Positions 1-8,632 of a DNA stretch of 64,000 nucleotides are shown here, piece after piece (position 1 is the first letter of the stretch; each line of letters starts with the position of its first letter). The DNA is taken from assembly GCA_022510815.1 (NCBI GenBank), contig JAFLST010000001.1, forward strand, positions 111,035 to 175,034. The letters run 5' to 3'. The notes below the pieces were generated by a model that ran no database searches, was not told where the DNA came from, and was given only the letters and a program-made list of their open reading frames with translations. Position numbers and translations under genes: made by a program. This DNA comes from Christensenellaceae bacterium (GTDB lineage: Bacteria > Bacillota > Clostridia > Christensenellales > Aristaeellaceae).

Positions 1-167
1 AAAAGTACAGCCCTCAGAGAAAATTTTTACGCGTTTAGGCGCGCGGCGCACAAATTTTTGAAGAATGCTTCTATTCGTAGGGTTAATTCTTACAGACAGT
101 GTTCCGGCAGAATTATTTCCATTAGAATGATAGCGACAATGAGAACAATTATATCAGAGGTATGACG

Positions 168-482
168 ATGGATTATAAGGATTTTGGTTCCCGAATTCGA
201 TCTGTACGGCGTCATCAGTCCCTCACGCAGGAGACTCTTGCGGAGAGGGTTGGAATTTCTGCTTCCTTCCTCGGGCACATCGAGCGCGGCACTCGGGTGG
301 CAAGTCTTGAGACCCTCGTCGCGCTTTGCAATGAGCTCAATGTTGCACCCGAATATCTGCTCCGCGCAAGCCTGACCGGCTACAACCAGTACATGCCCGA
401 AGGGCTTTCCGATCAGACGAAGACCAAGCTCCGCGAGCTTCTTCGCCTCGCTCAGGAGACTGTCACCAACTGGGACGAGTAA
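168..482 (+). CDS. XRE-family HTH transcriptional regulator (small)
   Basis: A 104-residue DNA-binding protein. Residues about 6-65 form a Cro/C1-type helix-turn-helix, with the usual TQETLAERVGIS turn and an IERGTR recognition segment. The rest is a short polar tail, so it probably binds DNA as a dimer without a ligand domain. The track starts at 162, but AGAGG at 156-160 touches that ATG; the ATG at 168 has a proper 7-nt spacing and is chosen. It stands alone and is followed by its own terminator, convergent to the DUF3048 gene. Its target is unknown. Confidence is high for the fold and low for the role. Confidence 0.88.
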   Translation: MDYKDFGSRIRSVRRHQSLTQETLAERVGISASFLGHIERGTRVASLETLVALCNELNVAPEYLLRASLTGYNQYMPEGLSDQTKTKLRELLRLAQETVTNWDE

Positions 483-516
483 CTCCCCTCACCTGCAAGT
501 TCACATGAAAAAGCGA

Positions 517-547
517 GCGCCTCGCTATCCGCGAAGCGCCCGTTTTT
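517..547 (+). terminator. Rho-independent terminator of the XRE gene
   Basis: A 9-bp stem with one mismatch (GCGCCTCGC / GCGAAGCGC) and a 5-nt loop is followed by CCGTTTTT. It lies between two convergent genes. Confidence 0.75.
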
Positions 548-558
548 GATTGATCTGA

Positions 559-1740
559 TTACTGCGCAGACTCCGAATAAGTGATCGCGCTGCCATTCTG
601 GCCATCATTGGGGAACAGCAGAATCAGCGTCTTGCCGCGCTGGAGGCTGATCTCCTCGCCGTCGGGGCCATAGAACACAGTGCGGGAGGTCACGCTGTCA
701 TGCTTCCAGTAGCCGACAATGTGCTTGCCGCACATGAAGAAGTCCGCATTGCCTTCAACAGGCACATAATTCTTGCCGCTCTTGCCGATGACCTCAACCA
801 CAGGCGCGTCAACGCCATTGTGATAGCTGACATTCGTGAACTGCACGATCACGTTGGCAAAGGCGATCTGCTCCTTGGTGTCCTCATCAACCCAAGGCTC
901 CAGCGCATCGTTATCACGGCGCATGTAGCGCAGATAGGTGTTGGAATCAACATCATAGATCAGCTTGGAGCCATAGGTGGAGTCGCTGCCGCCGCTGTGC
1001 CACGAGACCTTGATGCTCTGCGCGGTGTCGCCCTCAGCCGGAACATCATCCGTAAACTTGAAAGCGTGGTTAGACGGCGCATAGTCCTCAGGAATCAGCG
1101 CATACATGGCCGCAACGTTCGCATTGACATGGTACGGACGAACCTTGCCGCTGCGAGAAGTGTAATACTTCTTCCAAGGCTTGCCTTCACCGACGATGCC
1201 GCTGAAGAAATAACCGTCCGCCAGATACTGATGGCCCATATTCTTGAACTCATCAAGAACGTTGGTGCCTTCATATTCCTGCTGACCATAGAACAGGAAA
1301 CCGGCGCCCCACTCCTCGCGCAGCCACGCATGGGCCACACGCGCCGAGCGGATATAGCCGACAGAATCGGGAACCAGGTCGTTGTAAATGAAGCTCAGAC
1401 GGGTCGCGCCGTTCTTGTGCAGCGGCATTTCGTAGACCACGTCCACATAGCTGGCGCCCCAAGGAGCGCGGCTGCCAACACCGCCGTTGTCATTGCCGAT
1501 CTGCACCATCATGGGCAGATAACGGCCCGTGGCGGCCATACCGGTGAAGCCTTCGGGCACATTCAGCGTGGAGAGCGTCAGGCCCGTGGTAGGGCTGATG
1601 CCTTCTTCAACCTCGTTTTCCGCAGCAGCCTGAGGCGTAATGCCGCGGTTTTCCTGCGGGTTAATCTGCGTATCGGCCAGCGCGACCGCAGAGGTCAGCA
1701 GCATTGCCGCAATAAGCATGAGACAGAGCAGCTTCTTCAT
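559..1740 (-). CDS. DUF3048 (YerB-like) exported protein
   Basis: A 393-residue secreted protein. The N-terminus (MKKLLCLMLIAAMLL, cleavage near ALA-D) is a type I signal peptide; no lipobox Cys is seen, unlike Bacillus YerB, which is a lipoprotein. The rest matches the DUF3048 pattern: a Met-Val-Gln-Ile-Gly-Asn-Asp segment, an R-x-P-W-G-A-S turn, a VVYEMPLHKNGATRLSFIY stretch and GYIRSARVAH. The family has no established function and is seen at the cell envelope. The track start at 1821 is upstream of the promoter -10, so ATG 1740 is used, with GGAGG 10 nt upstream. It has its own promoter, so it need not depend on the deacetylase gene upstream. Confidence 0.85.
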   Translation of the reverse strand: MKKLLCLMLIAAMLLTSAVALADTQINPQENRGITPQAAAENEVEEGISPTTGLTLSTLNVPEGFTGMAATGRYLPMMVQIGNDNGGVGSRAPWGASYVDVVYEMPLHKNGATRLSFIYNDLVPDSVGYIRSARVAHAWLREEWGAGFLFYGQQEYEGTNVLDEFKNMGHQYLADGYFFSGIVGEGKPWKKYYTSRSGKVRPYHVNANVAAMYALIPEDYAPSNHAFKFTDDVPAEGDTAQSIKVSWHSGGSDSTYGSKLIYDVDSNTYLRYMRRDNDALEPWVDEDTKEQIAFANVIVQFTNVSYHNGVDAPVVEVIGKSGKNYVPVEGNADFFMCGKHIVGYWKHDSVTSRTVFYGPDGEEISLQRGKTLILLFPNDGQNGSAITYSESAQ

Positions 1741-1782
1741 GGTAAACCAACCTCCAAAGGTATAGTTGCTTAGTACAATGCC

Positions 1783-1812
1783 ATTATAGCATTCCTTACG
1801 GTTTCCTGTCAA
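1783..1812 (-). promoter_or_regulatory. Sigma-A type promoter of the DUF3048 gene
   Basis: Minus-strand TTGACA, an 18-nt spacer and TATAAT, both boxes perfect consensus, about 40 nt upstream of the chosen ATG. Confidence 0.8.
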
Positions 1813-1848
1813 CTCATCCAAAATGATTTAAGAATTGTTACACCGCCG

Positions 1849-3189
1849 TTATTCCCGAGACTTGATGGTGGTTACGCCATCCTCGCAGCGGAAGTATACC
1901 GTATCCGGCTCCAGCGTGACGCCATCCTTGGCAAAGAGCTCATCAATGGTCAGCATCATGTACCCCTGCTCCTGCAGCCACTGGATCAGCGTGGTCGTCA
2001 GGTTAGGCGTATTATCCTTGATATCGTGCATCAGCACGATATCCCCATCGGTGAACTGACTGCGGATGTTGTTCATGATGGTCGTGACGGAGCGCCCGCG
2101 CCAGTCATAGGTATCCACGGACCACTGGATCAGCGGCCAGCCGACCTTCGCGGAGATCATATCGGGATACAGGCCGTAGGGCACGCGGTCATAACGGGTA
2201 GGAATGCCGATGGCCGCGACCATCTGCTTGTTCACCTTGTCGACCATGGCGCGCATGGTGCTGGCCGACATCTTGGCTACCGAATTATGCGTCCAGTTAT
2301 GGGACGCGACCGCATGGCCCTCGTCATTCTCCCGCTGCACCAGATCAGCATATTCGCTGATGCGGTTGCCGATGACGAAGAATGTCCCCCGCTCGCCGCA
2401 TTCCAGCAGGCTATTGAGCACCTTGGTCGTGTTGGTGCGGTGCGGGCCGTCGTCAAAAGTCAGCGCCACCGTCTTGTAGTAGGTCAGGTTGTCCGTCTGC
2501 TCCTGCGCTTCCAGCGTCATGTAAGGACGGATTTCCGGGTACATCAGCGTGACCTCGATCAGCGTCTGCTTGCCCGGATACACCTCGCCCGCCGGAATAT
2601 GCAGCACCATCGAGAACCCGTGAAGCGTGAAGTCAAGATTGCGCATTCCTTCATCCGACGTCAGTCTGGCCAGTGCCTCCGCGTCAGGTTCAGCATCCGG
2701 GAAGCTCTCCGTGACCCCGCGCGTCACAGCGTCGCGAAGGATGCTCCACGCCTGCTCATTCCGCTCGGCGAAGATATCCGTCATCTGAATGCGGTAGCCG
2801 GAGATCATGTCGTAGGTGCGGCTGGTAATCTCCTGCCCGATCAGATCGCGGTGGTAGGTTGTTCTCGCCTGCACCAGAAAGGACATCCAGCGAAGCCCCG
2901 TGCGGCTGGCGCGAATGGCCACATCCAGACGGGAATTCTGCGAGGTCGAGTTCTTCGCCTTTTTTAGCGTCGGGCCGATGCGCTCGGCATAGGCGTACGC
3001 GATGCCCATCAGCTCCGCATTGACGCTCTGGTTGTAGGTGTCGATCTGCCACATCCGGATGACGCTCTTGTTGGATTGCGTCGTATCCTCCCGGGTGAGC
3101 GTGAAGCGATGGCAATCCTGCAGTGTCTCCGCCAAAGCCGTCGGCGCGCACAGCAGAAGGCATAGAATCAGTGCGCACAGCTTTTTCAC
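1849..3189 (-). CDS. Polysaccharide deacetylase (PdaC/YlxY-like), secreted
   Basis: A 446-residue exported enzyme expected to remove N-acetyl groups from peptidoglycan or a related glycan outside the membrane. A signal peptide (VKKLCALILCLLL...ALA) leads into a DUF3298/DUF4163-like region (about residues 60-215), then a NodB domain (about 235-430). All five NodB motifs are visible: TFDDGP (metal Asp and base), SHNWTH (metal His pair), RVPYG, DTYDW and LMHD. The chosen start is GTG 3189, preceded by AAGGAGGAGG with 6-nt spacing, rather than the track ATG at 3234. The domain order matches B. subtilis PdaC; the position near pnp and mlpA recalls ylxY. It is probably last in the ruvX/DUF1292 transcript. 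Substrate is inferred. Confidence 0.88.
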   Translation of the reverse strand: MKKLCALILCLLLCAPTALAETLQDCHRFTLTREDTTQSNKSVIRMWQIDTYNQSVNAELMGIAYAYAERIGPTLKKAKNSTSQNSRLDVAIRASRTGLRWMSFLVQARTTYHRDLIGQEITSRTYDMISGYRIQMTDIFAERNEQAWSILRDAVTRGVTESFPDAEPDAEALARLTSDEGMRNLDFTLHGFSMVLHIPAGEVYPGKQTLIEVTLMYPEIRPYMTLEAQEQTDNLTYYKTVALTFDDGPHRTNTTKVLNSLLECGERGTFFVIGNRISEYADLVQRENDEGHAVASHNWTHNSVAKMSASTMRAMVDKVNKQMVAAIGIPTRYDRVPYGLYPDMISAKVGWPLIQWSVDTYDWRGRSVTTIMNNIRSQFTDGDIVLMHDIKDNTPNLTTTLIQWLQEQGYMMLTIDELFAKDGVTLEPDTVYFRCEDGVTTIKSRE

Positions 3190-3268
3190 CTCGTACCTCC
3201 TCCTTCCGTCCTTCGCGTATAAAACGAAACACAAACGCCGATGCCGTCAGGGAATTGCTGGCATCCTG

Positions 3269-3559
3269 TTATTCCGCGTCCTGCAGATTCCCGAGGGCGT
3301 CCTGTGTCGTCATCTGAACATACTTGTCAAAGACATGCTCGATGATGTCCCCTTCCTCCACGACCTCAAAGGACATGCTTTCGCCATCCTCATGAAAACG
3401 CGTGACGAGAATCTGCTCCTCGCCGTCCGGGGTGTTTTCCATTTCCAGAAGCACCACATAGGGCTGCTCAGCATAGAGGATGGTCGCGCCGTAGCGGAAC
3501 AGCAGTTCCGTGCCGTCGGGAGCCGTCAGCGTGACCACCGCGTCATTCAGATCAGGCAT
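3269..3559 (-). CDS. DUF1292 family protein (second copy)
   Basis: A 96-residue acidic protein of the DUF1292 (YrzB-like) family. Two beta-rich blocks are visible: an N-terminal VTLTAPDGTELLFRY strand pair, a YVVLLEM strand, then EEQILVTRF and a C-terminal FEVVEEGDIIEHVFDKY helix that is typical of the family. Function is unknown. It begins 1 nt after the stop of the preceding DUF1292 frame and uses a GAGGAAGTGGACGAG stretch as its ribosome site, so it is probably translationally coupled. The deacetylase gene follows 79 nt downstream. Two adjacent DUF1292 genes suggest a local duplication, although the two proteins have diverged well apart. Confidence 0.82.
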   Translation of the reverse strand: MPDLNDAVVTLTAPDGTELLFRYGATILYAEQPYVVLLEMENTPDGEEQILVTRFHEDGESMSFEVVEEGDIIEHVFDKYVQMTTQDALGNLQDAE

Positions 3560-3560
3560 G

Positions 3561-3833
3561 TCACTCGTCCACTTCCTCGTCCATCAGCTCGACAAACTTG
3601 TCGAATACGGCCTGCTGCTCGTCCTCATCATCGACCTGAACGTAGCACTCGTTGCCGTCTTCGTCCTGATCGATCTTCATGATGATGACCTCGCACTCCT
3701 CCGCCTCATCCTCCGAGACCTCGGTCAGCGCGATGTAATACGCGCCCTCATGCTCAATGGTCGCCAGATGCTCGAAAGAGACAGACTCGCCCGTTTCGTC
3801 GTCGATCAGTTCAATGATGTTGCTTTCCTCCAT
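3561..3833 (-). CDS. DUF1292 family protein read from an internal start inside the RuvX frame
   Basis: This 90-residue DUF1292 protein (MEESNIIELIDDETG...) has its own ATG at 3833. An excellent AAGGAGG lies 8 nt upstream. It shares its frame with the upstream ruvX reading frame because no stop codon separates them. The family pattern is clear: DDETGESVSFEHL, YYIALTE, an EVIIMKID strand and a C-terminal VFDKFVELMDE helix. In other Firmicutes (the B. subtilis yrzL-yrrK-yrzB order) this is a separate gene after ruvX. Here it may be made alone, as the tail of a RuvX fusion, or both. Function of the family is unknown. Confidence 0.72.
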   Translation of the reverse strand: MEESNIIELIDDETGESVSFEHLATIEHEGAYYIALTEVSEDEAEECEVIIMKIDQDEDGNECYVQVDDEDEQQAVFDKFVELMDEEVDE

Positions 3834-4298
3834 GGTCGTTTCCTCCTTCATGTAGTTCAAATAATAACGTCCGGTTCTCTGGACGCTTTTCTGACTGTCC
3901 AGCCACTGCTGCAGGATGACCGCCGCAGCCACCTTATCCACCGTCTGGCGGCGTTCCCGGCGGTGCATGTCGTCCTCCAGCAGCGCGTGCTCCGCGGTGA
4001 CGGTGGTCAGCCGCTCGTCCTGATAAAACACGGTCAATCCGGCCTTCTCGAGCTGCTCGCAGAACTGCCGCACCTTCTCCGACTGAAAGCCCGAGGTGCC
4101 GTCCATATTCAGCGGCCAGCCGGAGAGCACCAGCGTAGTCTCGTACTGGTCGCACAGCTCACAGACGCGCCGCACATCCGGCCCCCAGCCGACCCGGTGA
4201 ATGACTTCCACCGGCGATGCGATGATCCGCGCAGGGTCGCTGACCGCCACACCGATTCGCGCGTCGCCGATATCCAGCGCCAGTATTCTTTCGTTCAT
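3561..4298 (-). CDS. ruvX: RuvX/YqgF putative Holliday-junction resolvase, frame open through a C-terminal DUF1292
   Basis: Residues 1-140 are a YqgF-type RNase H fold. Motifs seen are LALDIGDARIGVAVSD (first catalytic Asp), LVLSGWPLNMDGT, YQDERLTTVTAE and RRQTVDKVAAAVILQQWL with the late Asp. The family is linked to pre-16S rRNA 5'-end processing and Holliday-junction resolution. Known homologues end after the last helix, but here the frame continues through RYYLNYMKEETTM into a full DUF1292 domain (245 residues in total). ATG 4298 is chosen over the track start; GAGG sits 5 nt upstream and 7 nt separates it from the M16 stop. A sequencing error removing a stop is possible. Confidence 0.82.
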   Translation of the reverse strand: MNERILALDIGDARIGVAVSDPARIIASPVEVIHRVGWGPDVRRVCELCDQYETTLVLSGWPLNMDGTSGFQSEKVRQFCEQLEKAGLTVFYQDERLTTVTAEHALLEDDMHRRERRQTVDKVAAAVILQQWLDSQKSVQRTGRYYLNYMKEETTMEESNIIELIDDETGESVSFEHLATIEHEGAYYIALTEVSEDEAEECEVIIMKIDQDEDGNECYVQVDDEDEQQAVFDKFVELMDEEVDE

Positions 4299-4305
4299 AC
4301 CAGCC

Positions 4306-5586
4306 TCACAGACGCAGCGTCTCGGCGCCGCGGCCCACAATCGCGATGCATGGTGCTTCGGTCAGGACACGGCGGGCGCAGTCCATCACCTTGTTCATGG
4401 TCACCGCTTCGATCTTCTCGATGGTCTCCTGCGGCTCGCTGGGCCGACCCAGCAGCAGCGTCATCCGCCCCATGGCTTGCATGCGGCTTCCGGGGCTTTC
4501 AAGGCCCATCAGATAGCCGCACCGGAGCTGCTGCTTGGCGTCGCGGTATTCCTTCTCGAGAATGCCGTCCTTCAGCAGCTTGTCCAGTTCCCGGCGGACT
4601 TCCTCCATCACCCGCTCGGCGTTCTTCGGGGATACGCCCGCATACACGGCGAAGGTGCCGCACCCCTGATAGGTGTTCGGATAAGTGTAGATGGAGTACG
4701 CCATGCCCAAATCCTCGCGGATCCGCTGGAACAGCCTCGACGACATCGCTCCGCCCAGCAGGTTGTTCAGCGCCGCCTGCGGATAGATGTCCTCGCTGCC
4801 GTAGCTCGCTCCGGGAAAACCCAGACAGATGTGCATCTGCTCAGTGTCCTTCTCCCGAAGGCAGTGCTGTCCCGTCAGCGGCCTTTCCTGCGGCACGATA
4901 AGCTGCCCGATCTCCGCCTTCCAGCCGCCGAACACCTGCTCCAGCAGCGCCTTGACGCGCTCCGGGTCGTAATTGCCCGCCAGAGCAATGACGGTCCGTT
5001 CCGGCGAATAGTGCTTGGCCCGGTAATCAACCAGATTCTGCCGCGTATACCCGGAGATCAGCTCCGCCGGGCCGAGAATCGGCATGCCGAGGCTCTGATC
5101 ACCGAACATAGCCTTGCTCAGCAGATCATGCACAAGGTCTTCCGGTGAGTCTTCGTCCATGGCGATCTCTTCCAGAATGACTCCGCGCTCTTTCTCCAGT
5201 TCAGTCTCATCCAGCGTGGCGTTCGTCACCAGATCCGCGAGAATATCCGCGGCCAGCGCCACGTCCTCGTCGATAACCTTGGCGTAGAAGCAGGTGCAGT
5301 CCTTGCCCGTAAAGGCGTTGAGCTGCCCGCCAACCGCGTCCATCTCCTCGGCAATCTGCCGTGCCGTGCGCTTGCCGGTGCCCTTGAACACCATGTGCTC
5401 CATAAAATGGCTCAATCCGTTCTCCTCGGGCAGTTCAAACATCGACCCGACGTGCAGCCACACGCCCATCGACACCGTCCGCAGATACGGCAGCCGCTCA
5501 CCGACCACCCGCAGGCCATTGCTCAAGGTCCATTCGTCGTGCATAGATCCATCCATCCCTATGATGTTTTCCACTATGCTTCCCAT
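4306..5586 (-). CDS. M16 family zinc metallopeptidase (YmxG/MlpA-like)
   Basis: A 426-residue pitrilysin-family processing peptidase. The inverted zinc motif HxxEH is present as HFMEH near residue 60. The distal Glu lies in the ERGVILEEIAMDEDSPED helix, and the family N-terminal LSNGLRVVGERLP and VGSMFELPEENGLSHF segments are intact. A second M16 half follows (YRAKHYSPERTVIALAGNYDP onwards), giving the usual two-domain protomer. Start ATG 5586 is chosen because AAAGG abuts the upstream ATG at 5592 but lies 6 nt from this one. No signal peptide is seen, so it is probably cytoplasmic. The location after pnp matches mlpA in Bacillus. Physiological substrate is unknown. Confidence 0.9.
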   Translation of the reverse strand: MGSIVENIIGMDGSMHDEWTLSNGLRVVGERLPYLRTVSMGVWLHVGSMFELPEENGLSHFMEHMVFKGTGKRTARQIAEEMDAVGGQLNAFTGKDCTCFYAKVIDEDVALAADILADLVTNATLDETELEKERGVILEEIAMDEDSPEDLVHDLLSKAMFGDQSLGMPILGPAELISGYTRQNLVDYRAKHYSPERTVIALAGNYDPERVKALLEQVFGGWKAEIGQLIVPQERPLTGQHCLREKDTEQMHICLGFPGASYGSEDIYPQAALNNLLGGAMSSRLFQRIREDLGMAYSIYTYPNTYQGCGTFAVYAGVSPKNAERVMEEVRRELDKLLKDGILEKEYRDAKQQLRCGYLMGLESPGSRMQAMGRMTLLLGRPSEPQETIEKIEAVTMNKVMDCARRVLTEAPCIAIVGRGAETLRL

Positions 5587-5610
5587 GTTCATCCTTTCTT
5601 ATGTCATGGG

Positions 5611-5870
5611 CTTCGCTCCCGATACCCCTGACAGGAGCCTTGCCCCTGTACCTCACGAAGGGCTATCGCCCTCTCGGCTCCCTTCACGCGATGCAGTCGC
5701 CAGCCTTCGGCCAGACAATATGCGCGTGAATATGCTCACGGAATCAAGCATGACCGAAGGCACTCGACTTGATCGTGAGATGGGTGCAGAGAGGGCGACA
5801 GCCCTTCGCTGAATGCAAGGAAAAGCCCTTGCCGAGGGGCGTCGGGGAGCAGCGCTCCCCGACACTCGCG
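5611..5870. repeat. Intergenic imperfect palindromic repeat (copy A)
   Basis: This non-coding stretch between pnp and the M16 gene is built from stacked short hairpins (for example CGAAGGGCTATCGCCCTCTCG and TCGGGGAGCAGCGCTCCCCGA). The left half (about 5627-5735) resembles the reverse complement of the right half (about 5745-5870): both carry CGAAGGGCT-TCGCCCTCTC followed by CCTTCGG at similar spacing. The left half also resembles the element at 57220-57357, at about 80% over the first 59 nt by eye. This suggests a dispersed MITE-like or REP-like family. The terminal GC-rich stem could also attenuate transcription after pnp. No convincing gene lies inside. Confidence 0.6.
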
Positions 5871-8027
5871 TCAATTCCGGCCGTCGCGGCGCGGGGGACG
5901 GCTGCGGAATCCACCCTCAGCAGGCTTGCGAGGCGCGGTATTCTCGTAAACAATGTCGTTGCGGATGAGGTTCACGCGGCCCTGCGCGTCGATTTCGCTG
6001 ACCTTGACTTCCAGCTCGTCGCCGATCTTGACCACGTCCTCAACCTTCTCCACGCGGTGGTTAGCCAGCTTGGAGATGTGAATCATGCCGTCCTTGCCAG
6101 GCAGCAGCTCGACGAACGCGCCGAAGTTCATGATGCGCACGACCTTGCCGCTGTAAACCTCGCCGACCTCAATGTCCTTGGCGATGCCCTCAATGATCTT
6201 GCGGGCCTTCGCGGCGGCATCGGCGTCGGGCGTGGAAATGAACACACGACCGTCGTCCTCGATATCAATCTTGACGCCGGTTTCGGCAATGATCTTGTTG
6301 ATCATCTTGCCGCCGGGTCCGATAACCTCGCGAATCTTCTCGGGGTTGATGGTAAAGCGGACGATCTTGGGCGCCCACTTGGAGAGCTCCTCGCGCGGCT
6401 GGCCGAGGCACTCGAGCATGATGCCCAGAATGTGCAGACGGCCCTGCAGAGCCTGCGCCAGCGCCTGCTTCAGGATGTCGCGGTCGATGCCCGCGATCTT
6501 AATATCCATCTGGATGGCGGTGATGCCGTTCATGGAGCCAGCGACCTTGAAGTCCATGTCGCCGAGGAAGTCCTCGAGGCCCTGAATGTCGGTCAGCACG
6601 CAGACCTTGCCGGTCTCGGCGTCCTTGATCAGGCCCATAGCCACGCCCGCAACAGGCGCGTGAATCGGCACGCCAGCGTCCATCAGGGACAGGGTCGAGC
6701 CGCAGACGGAAGCCATCGAAGAGGAGCCGTTAGAGGAGAGAATCTCGCTGACCAGACGCAGCGCATAGGGGAATTCTTCCTCAGAGGGCACCACGGGCTC
6801 GAGGGCACGCTCAGCCAGCGCGCCGTGACCGATCTCGCGGCGACCGGGGCTCTTCATGCGGCCAGCCTCGCCAGTCGCATAGGGCGGCATGTTGTAATGA
6901 TGGATATAGCGCTTGAAGTCCTCATTGGACAGGCCATCGAGGATCTGACCCTCGCTGGTGGAGCCCAGCGTGGTGACAGTCAGGGCCTGCGTCTGGCCGC
7001 GGGTGAACACGGCAGAACCATGGGTGCGCGGCAGAACGCCGACCTCACACCAGATCGGGCGGACCTCGGTGACCTTTCGGCCGTCGGGACGGACACCCTG
7101 CTCGAGAATCTTCTTGCGCATGATTTCCTTGTTCAGGTAGTACAGCGCGTCGCCGATTTCGCTCTCGCGGCCCTCAAACTGCGCGCCCAGCGCCTCGAGG
7201 GTCTCCTGCTTGACCTGCGCCTCACGGCTCTGACGCTCCTCGCGATCGAAGGTGTCGAACACCCAGACGCACTTGTCATAAGCGAATTCGCGGACAGCCG
7301 CCTTCACGTCGTCGCCGGTCACGACCAGCGGCACTTCGAGCTTCTGCTTGCCGATCTCGGCGATGATCTGGTCCTCGAAGGCGATGATCTTCTTGATCTC
7401 CTCGTGCGCGAACATGATCGCGTCGAGCATGACCTCCTCGGAGACTTCCTTCGCGCCAGCCTCGACCATCAGCACCGCGTCGCGGGTGCCGGAGACGGTC
7501 AGATGCAGGTCGGAAGCCTGACGCTGCTCCTCATTGGGCAGCAGCACGAACTCGCCGTTCACGCGGCCCACAACCACGGAACCGGTGGGGCCGTTCCACG
7601 GAATCTCGCTGACGGACAACGCGATGGAGGAGCCGATCATGGCCGGGATTTCCGGCGGGATGTCCTTATCCACGGACAGGATGGTCGCAACCACCTGCAC
7701 GTCGTTGCGCATGCCCTTGGGGAAGAGCGGGCGCAGGGGCCGGTCGATCAGGCGGCAGGTCAGGGTCGCCTTCTCGGTGGGACGGCCTTCACGCTTGATG
7801 AAGCCGCCGGGAATCTTGCCCACGGAATACTGCTTCTCCTCCACGTCAACCGCCAGAGGGAAGAAGTCCACGCCGGGACGGGGCGTCGGGGCCATGGTGG
7901 CATTGACCATGACGACGGTGTCGCCAAGGTGCACCCAGACACTGCCAGCAGCCTGCTCGCAGTACTTGCCGAATTCGAGCGTCAGCGGAAGACCCGCCAG
8001 CTCCATTGAATACTTCTTGGATTCCAT
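5871..8027 (-). CDS. pnp: Polyribonucleotide nucleotidyltransferase (PNPase)
   Basis: A 718-residue phosphorolytic 3'-5' exoribonuclease that degrades and polishes mRNA in the cytoplasm as a trimeric ring. The order is RNase PH domain 1 ([21 protein letters not shown]), an all-helical linker, RNase PH domain 2 ([20 protein letters not shown], then [17 protein letters not shown]-type active-site region), a KH domain ([12 protein letters not shown], about 555-610) and an S1 domain ([20 protein letters not shown], about 620-690). Length is normal. ATG 8027 has AGGAG 7 nt upstream. It lies downstream of rpsO, the conserved bacterial pairing. The leader contains stem-loops that could serve control, as PNPase is autoregulated in other bacteria. 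Confidence 0.97.
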   Translation of the reverse strand: MESKKYSMELAGLPLTLEFGKYCEQAAGSVWVHLGDTVVMVNATMAPTPRPGVDFFPLAVDVEEKQYSVGKIPGGFIKREGRPTEKATLTCRLIDRPLRPLFPKGMRNDVQVVATILSVDKDIPPEIPAMIGSSIALSVSEIPWNGPTGSVVVGRVNGEFVLLPNEEQRQASDLHLTVSGTRDAVLMVEAGAKEVSEEVMLDAIMFAHEEIKKIIAFEDQIIAEIGKQKLEVPLVVTGDDVKAAVREFAYDKCVWVFDTFDREERQSREAQVKQETLEALGAQFEGRESEIGDALYYLNKEIMRKKILEQGVRPDGRKVTEVRPIWCEVGVLPRTHGSAVFTRGQTQALTVTTLGSTSEGQILDGLSNEDFKRYIHHYNMPPYATGEAGRMKSPGRREIGHGALAERALEPVVPSEEEFPYALRLVSEILSSNGSSSMASVCGSTLSLMDAGVPIHAPVAGVAMGLIKDAETGKVCVLTDIQGLEDFLGDMDFKVAGSMNGITAIQMDIKIAGIDRDILKQALAQALQGRLHILGIMLECLGQPREELSKWAPKIVRFTINPEKIREVIGPGGKMINKIIAETGVKIDIEDDGRVFISTPDADAAAKARKIIEGIAKDIEVGEVYSGKVVRIMNFGAFVELLPGKDGMIHISKLANHRVEKVEDVVKIGDELEVKVSEIDAQGRVNLIRNDIVYENTAPRKPAEGGFRSRPPRRDGRN

Positions 8028-8096
8028 GTTGTCTCTCCTTTGAATCGTCGCGGGAACCTCGTGTTCCCTTTGGGTTCGCCGGAGATGCTATCATAT

Positions 8097-8118
8097 GAAA
8101 ACCCCCGATGGGATTTTC
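8097..8118 (-). promoter_or_regulatory. Stem-loop in the pnp leader
   Basis: A 9-bp stem with one G-U pair and an AUCG tetraloop (GAAAATCCC / GGGGTTTTC), about 70 nt upstream of the pnp start. It lacks a following T-run, so it is more likely a leader structure than a terminator. Confidence 0.4.
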
Positions 8119-8170
8119 AAGGGATAACATCCCCGACTGCTGCACTTCCGCGCCTCCGTCAGGCCTTCGA

Positions 8171-8210
8171 GAAAAGCCGCCGAGAAGGAGCTTGTCCTGT
8201 CCCGGCGGCT
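8171..8210 (-). terminator. Attenuator or terminator between rpsO and pnp
   Basis: On the minus strand AGCCGCCG pairs with CGGCGGCT across a long loop and is followed by TTTTC. It lies 66 nt after the rpsO stop and would uncouple or attenuate pnp transcription. The short T-run suggests partial read-through. Confidence 0.55.
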
Positions 8211-8275
8211 CATCTTGCTGTACCTGAGCGGAAAGCCGCCGAATCATCTGCGGGACTGCCCGCGAAGACCAGCTC

Positions 8276-8530
8276 TTACTTACGCAGGTTGAGCTTGGCA
8301 ATCAGCGCACGATAGCGCATGATGTCGGTCTTCTTGAGATACTCCAGCAGGCCGCGGCGACGGCCGACCATCAGCAGCAGACCACGGTTGGAGTGATGGT
8401 CGTTCTTGTTGCTCTTGAGGTGCTCGTTCAGGTGGTTGATGCGCTCGGTGAGCAGCGCAACCTGCACCTCAGGGGAGCCGGTGTCGCCCTCGTGCTGGGC
8501 ATAGGCAGCGATGATCTCGGACTTGGTCAT
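8276..8530 (-). CDS. rpsO: 30S ribosomal protein S15
   Basis: An 84-residue S15 that binds 16S rRNA in the platform of the small subunit. Family signatures are complete: [52 protein letters not shown] and a basic C-terminus. The normal length is about 89. The track extends to 8629, but ATG 8530, with GAGGAGG 8 nt upstream, starts exactly at the conserved MTKSE. A clear promoter precedes it, and pnp follows in the classic rpsO-pnp arrangement. Confidence 0.97.
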   Translation of the reverse strand: MTKSEIIAAYAQHEGDTGSPEVQVALLTERINHLNEHLKSNKNDHHSNRGLLLMVGRRRGLLEYLKKTDIMRYRALIAKLNLRK

Positions 8531-8632
8531 GGTGGTTTCCTCCTCAAATCTTTCTGGGGTAATCGCCGTCCCACGCAGCGCGCCGTCGGAGTGATCGGTC
8601 GCCCGCGCAGGCGGTTCACAGACCCACACGAT

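Noticed and set aside
1-161. Promoter for the XRE gene
   Set aside because: A TAGAAT at 123-128 could be a -10 box but no acceptable -35 lies at 16-18 nt, so it was not listed.
5653-5953. Short ORFs in the repeat element (5653-5874, 5744-5953)
   Set aside because: They are made from hairpin sequence, have no ribosome sites, and are on both strands.
5769-8009. Plus-strand 746-codon ORF
   Set aside because: Antisense shadow of pnp; its translation is an Asp/Leu/His-rich low-complexity chain and it begins inside the repeat element.
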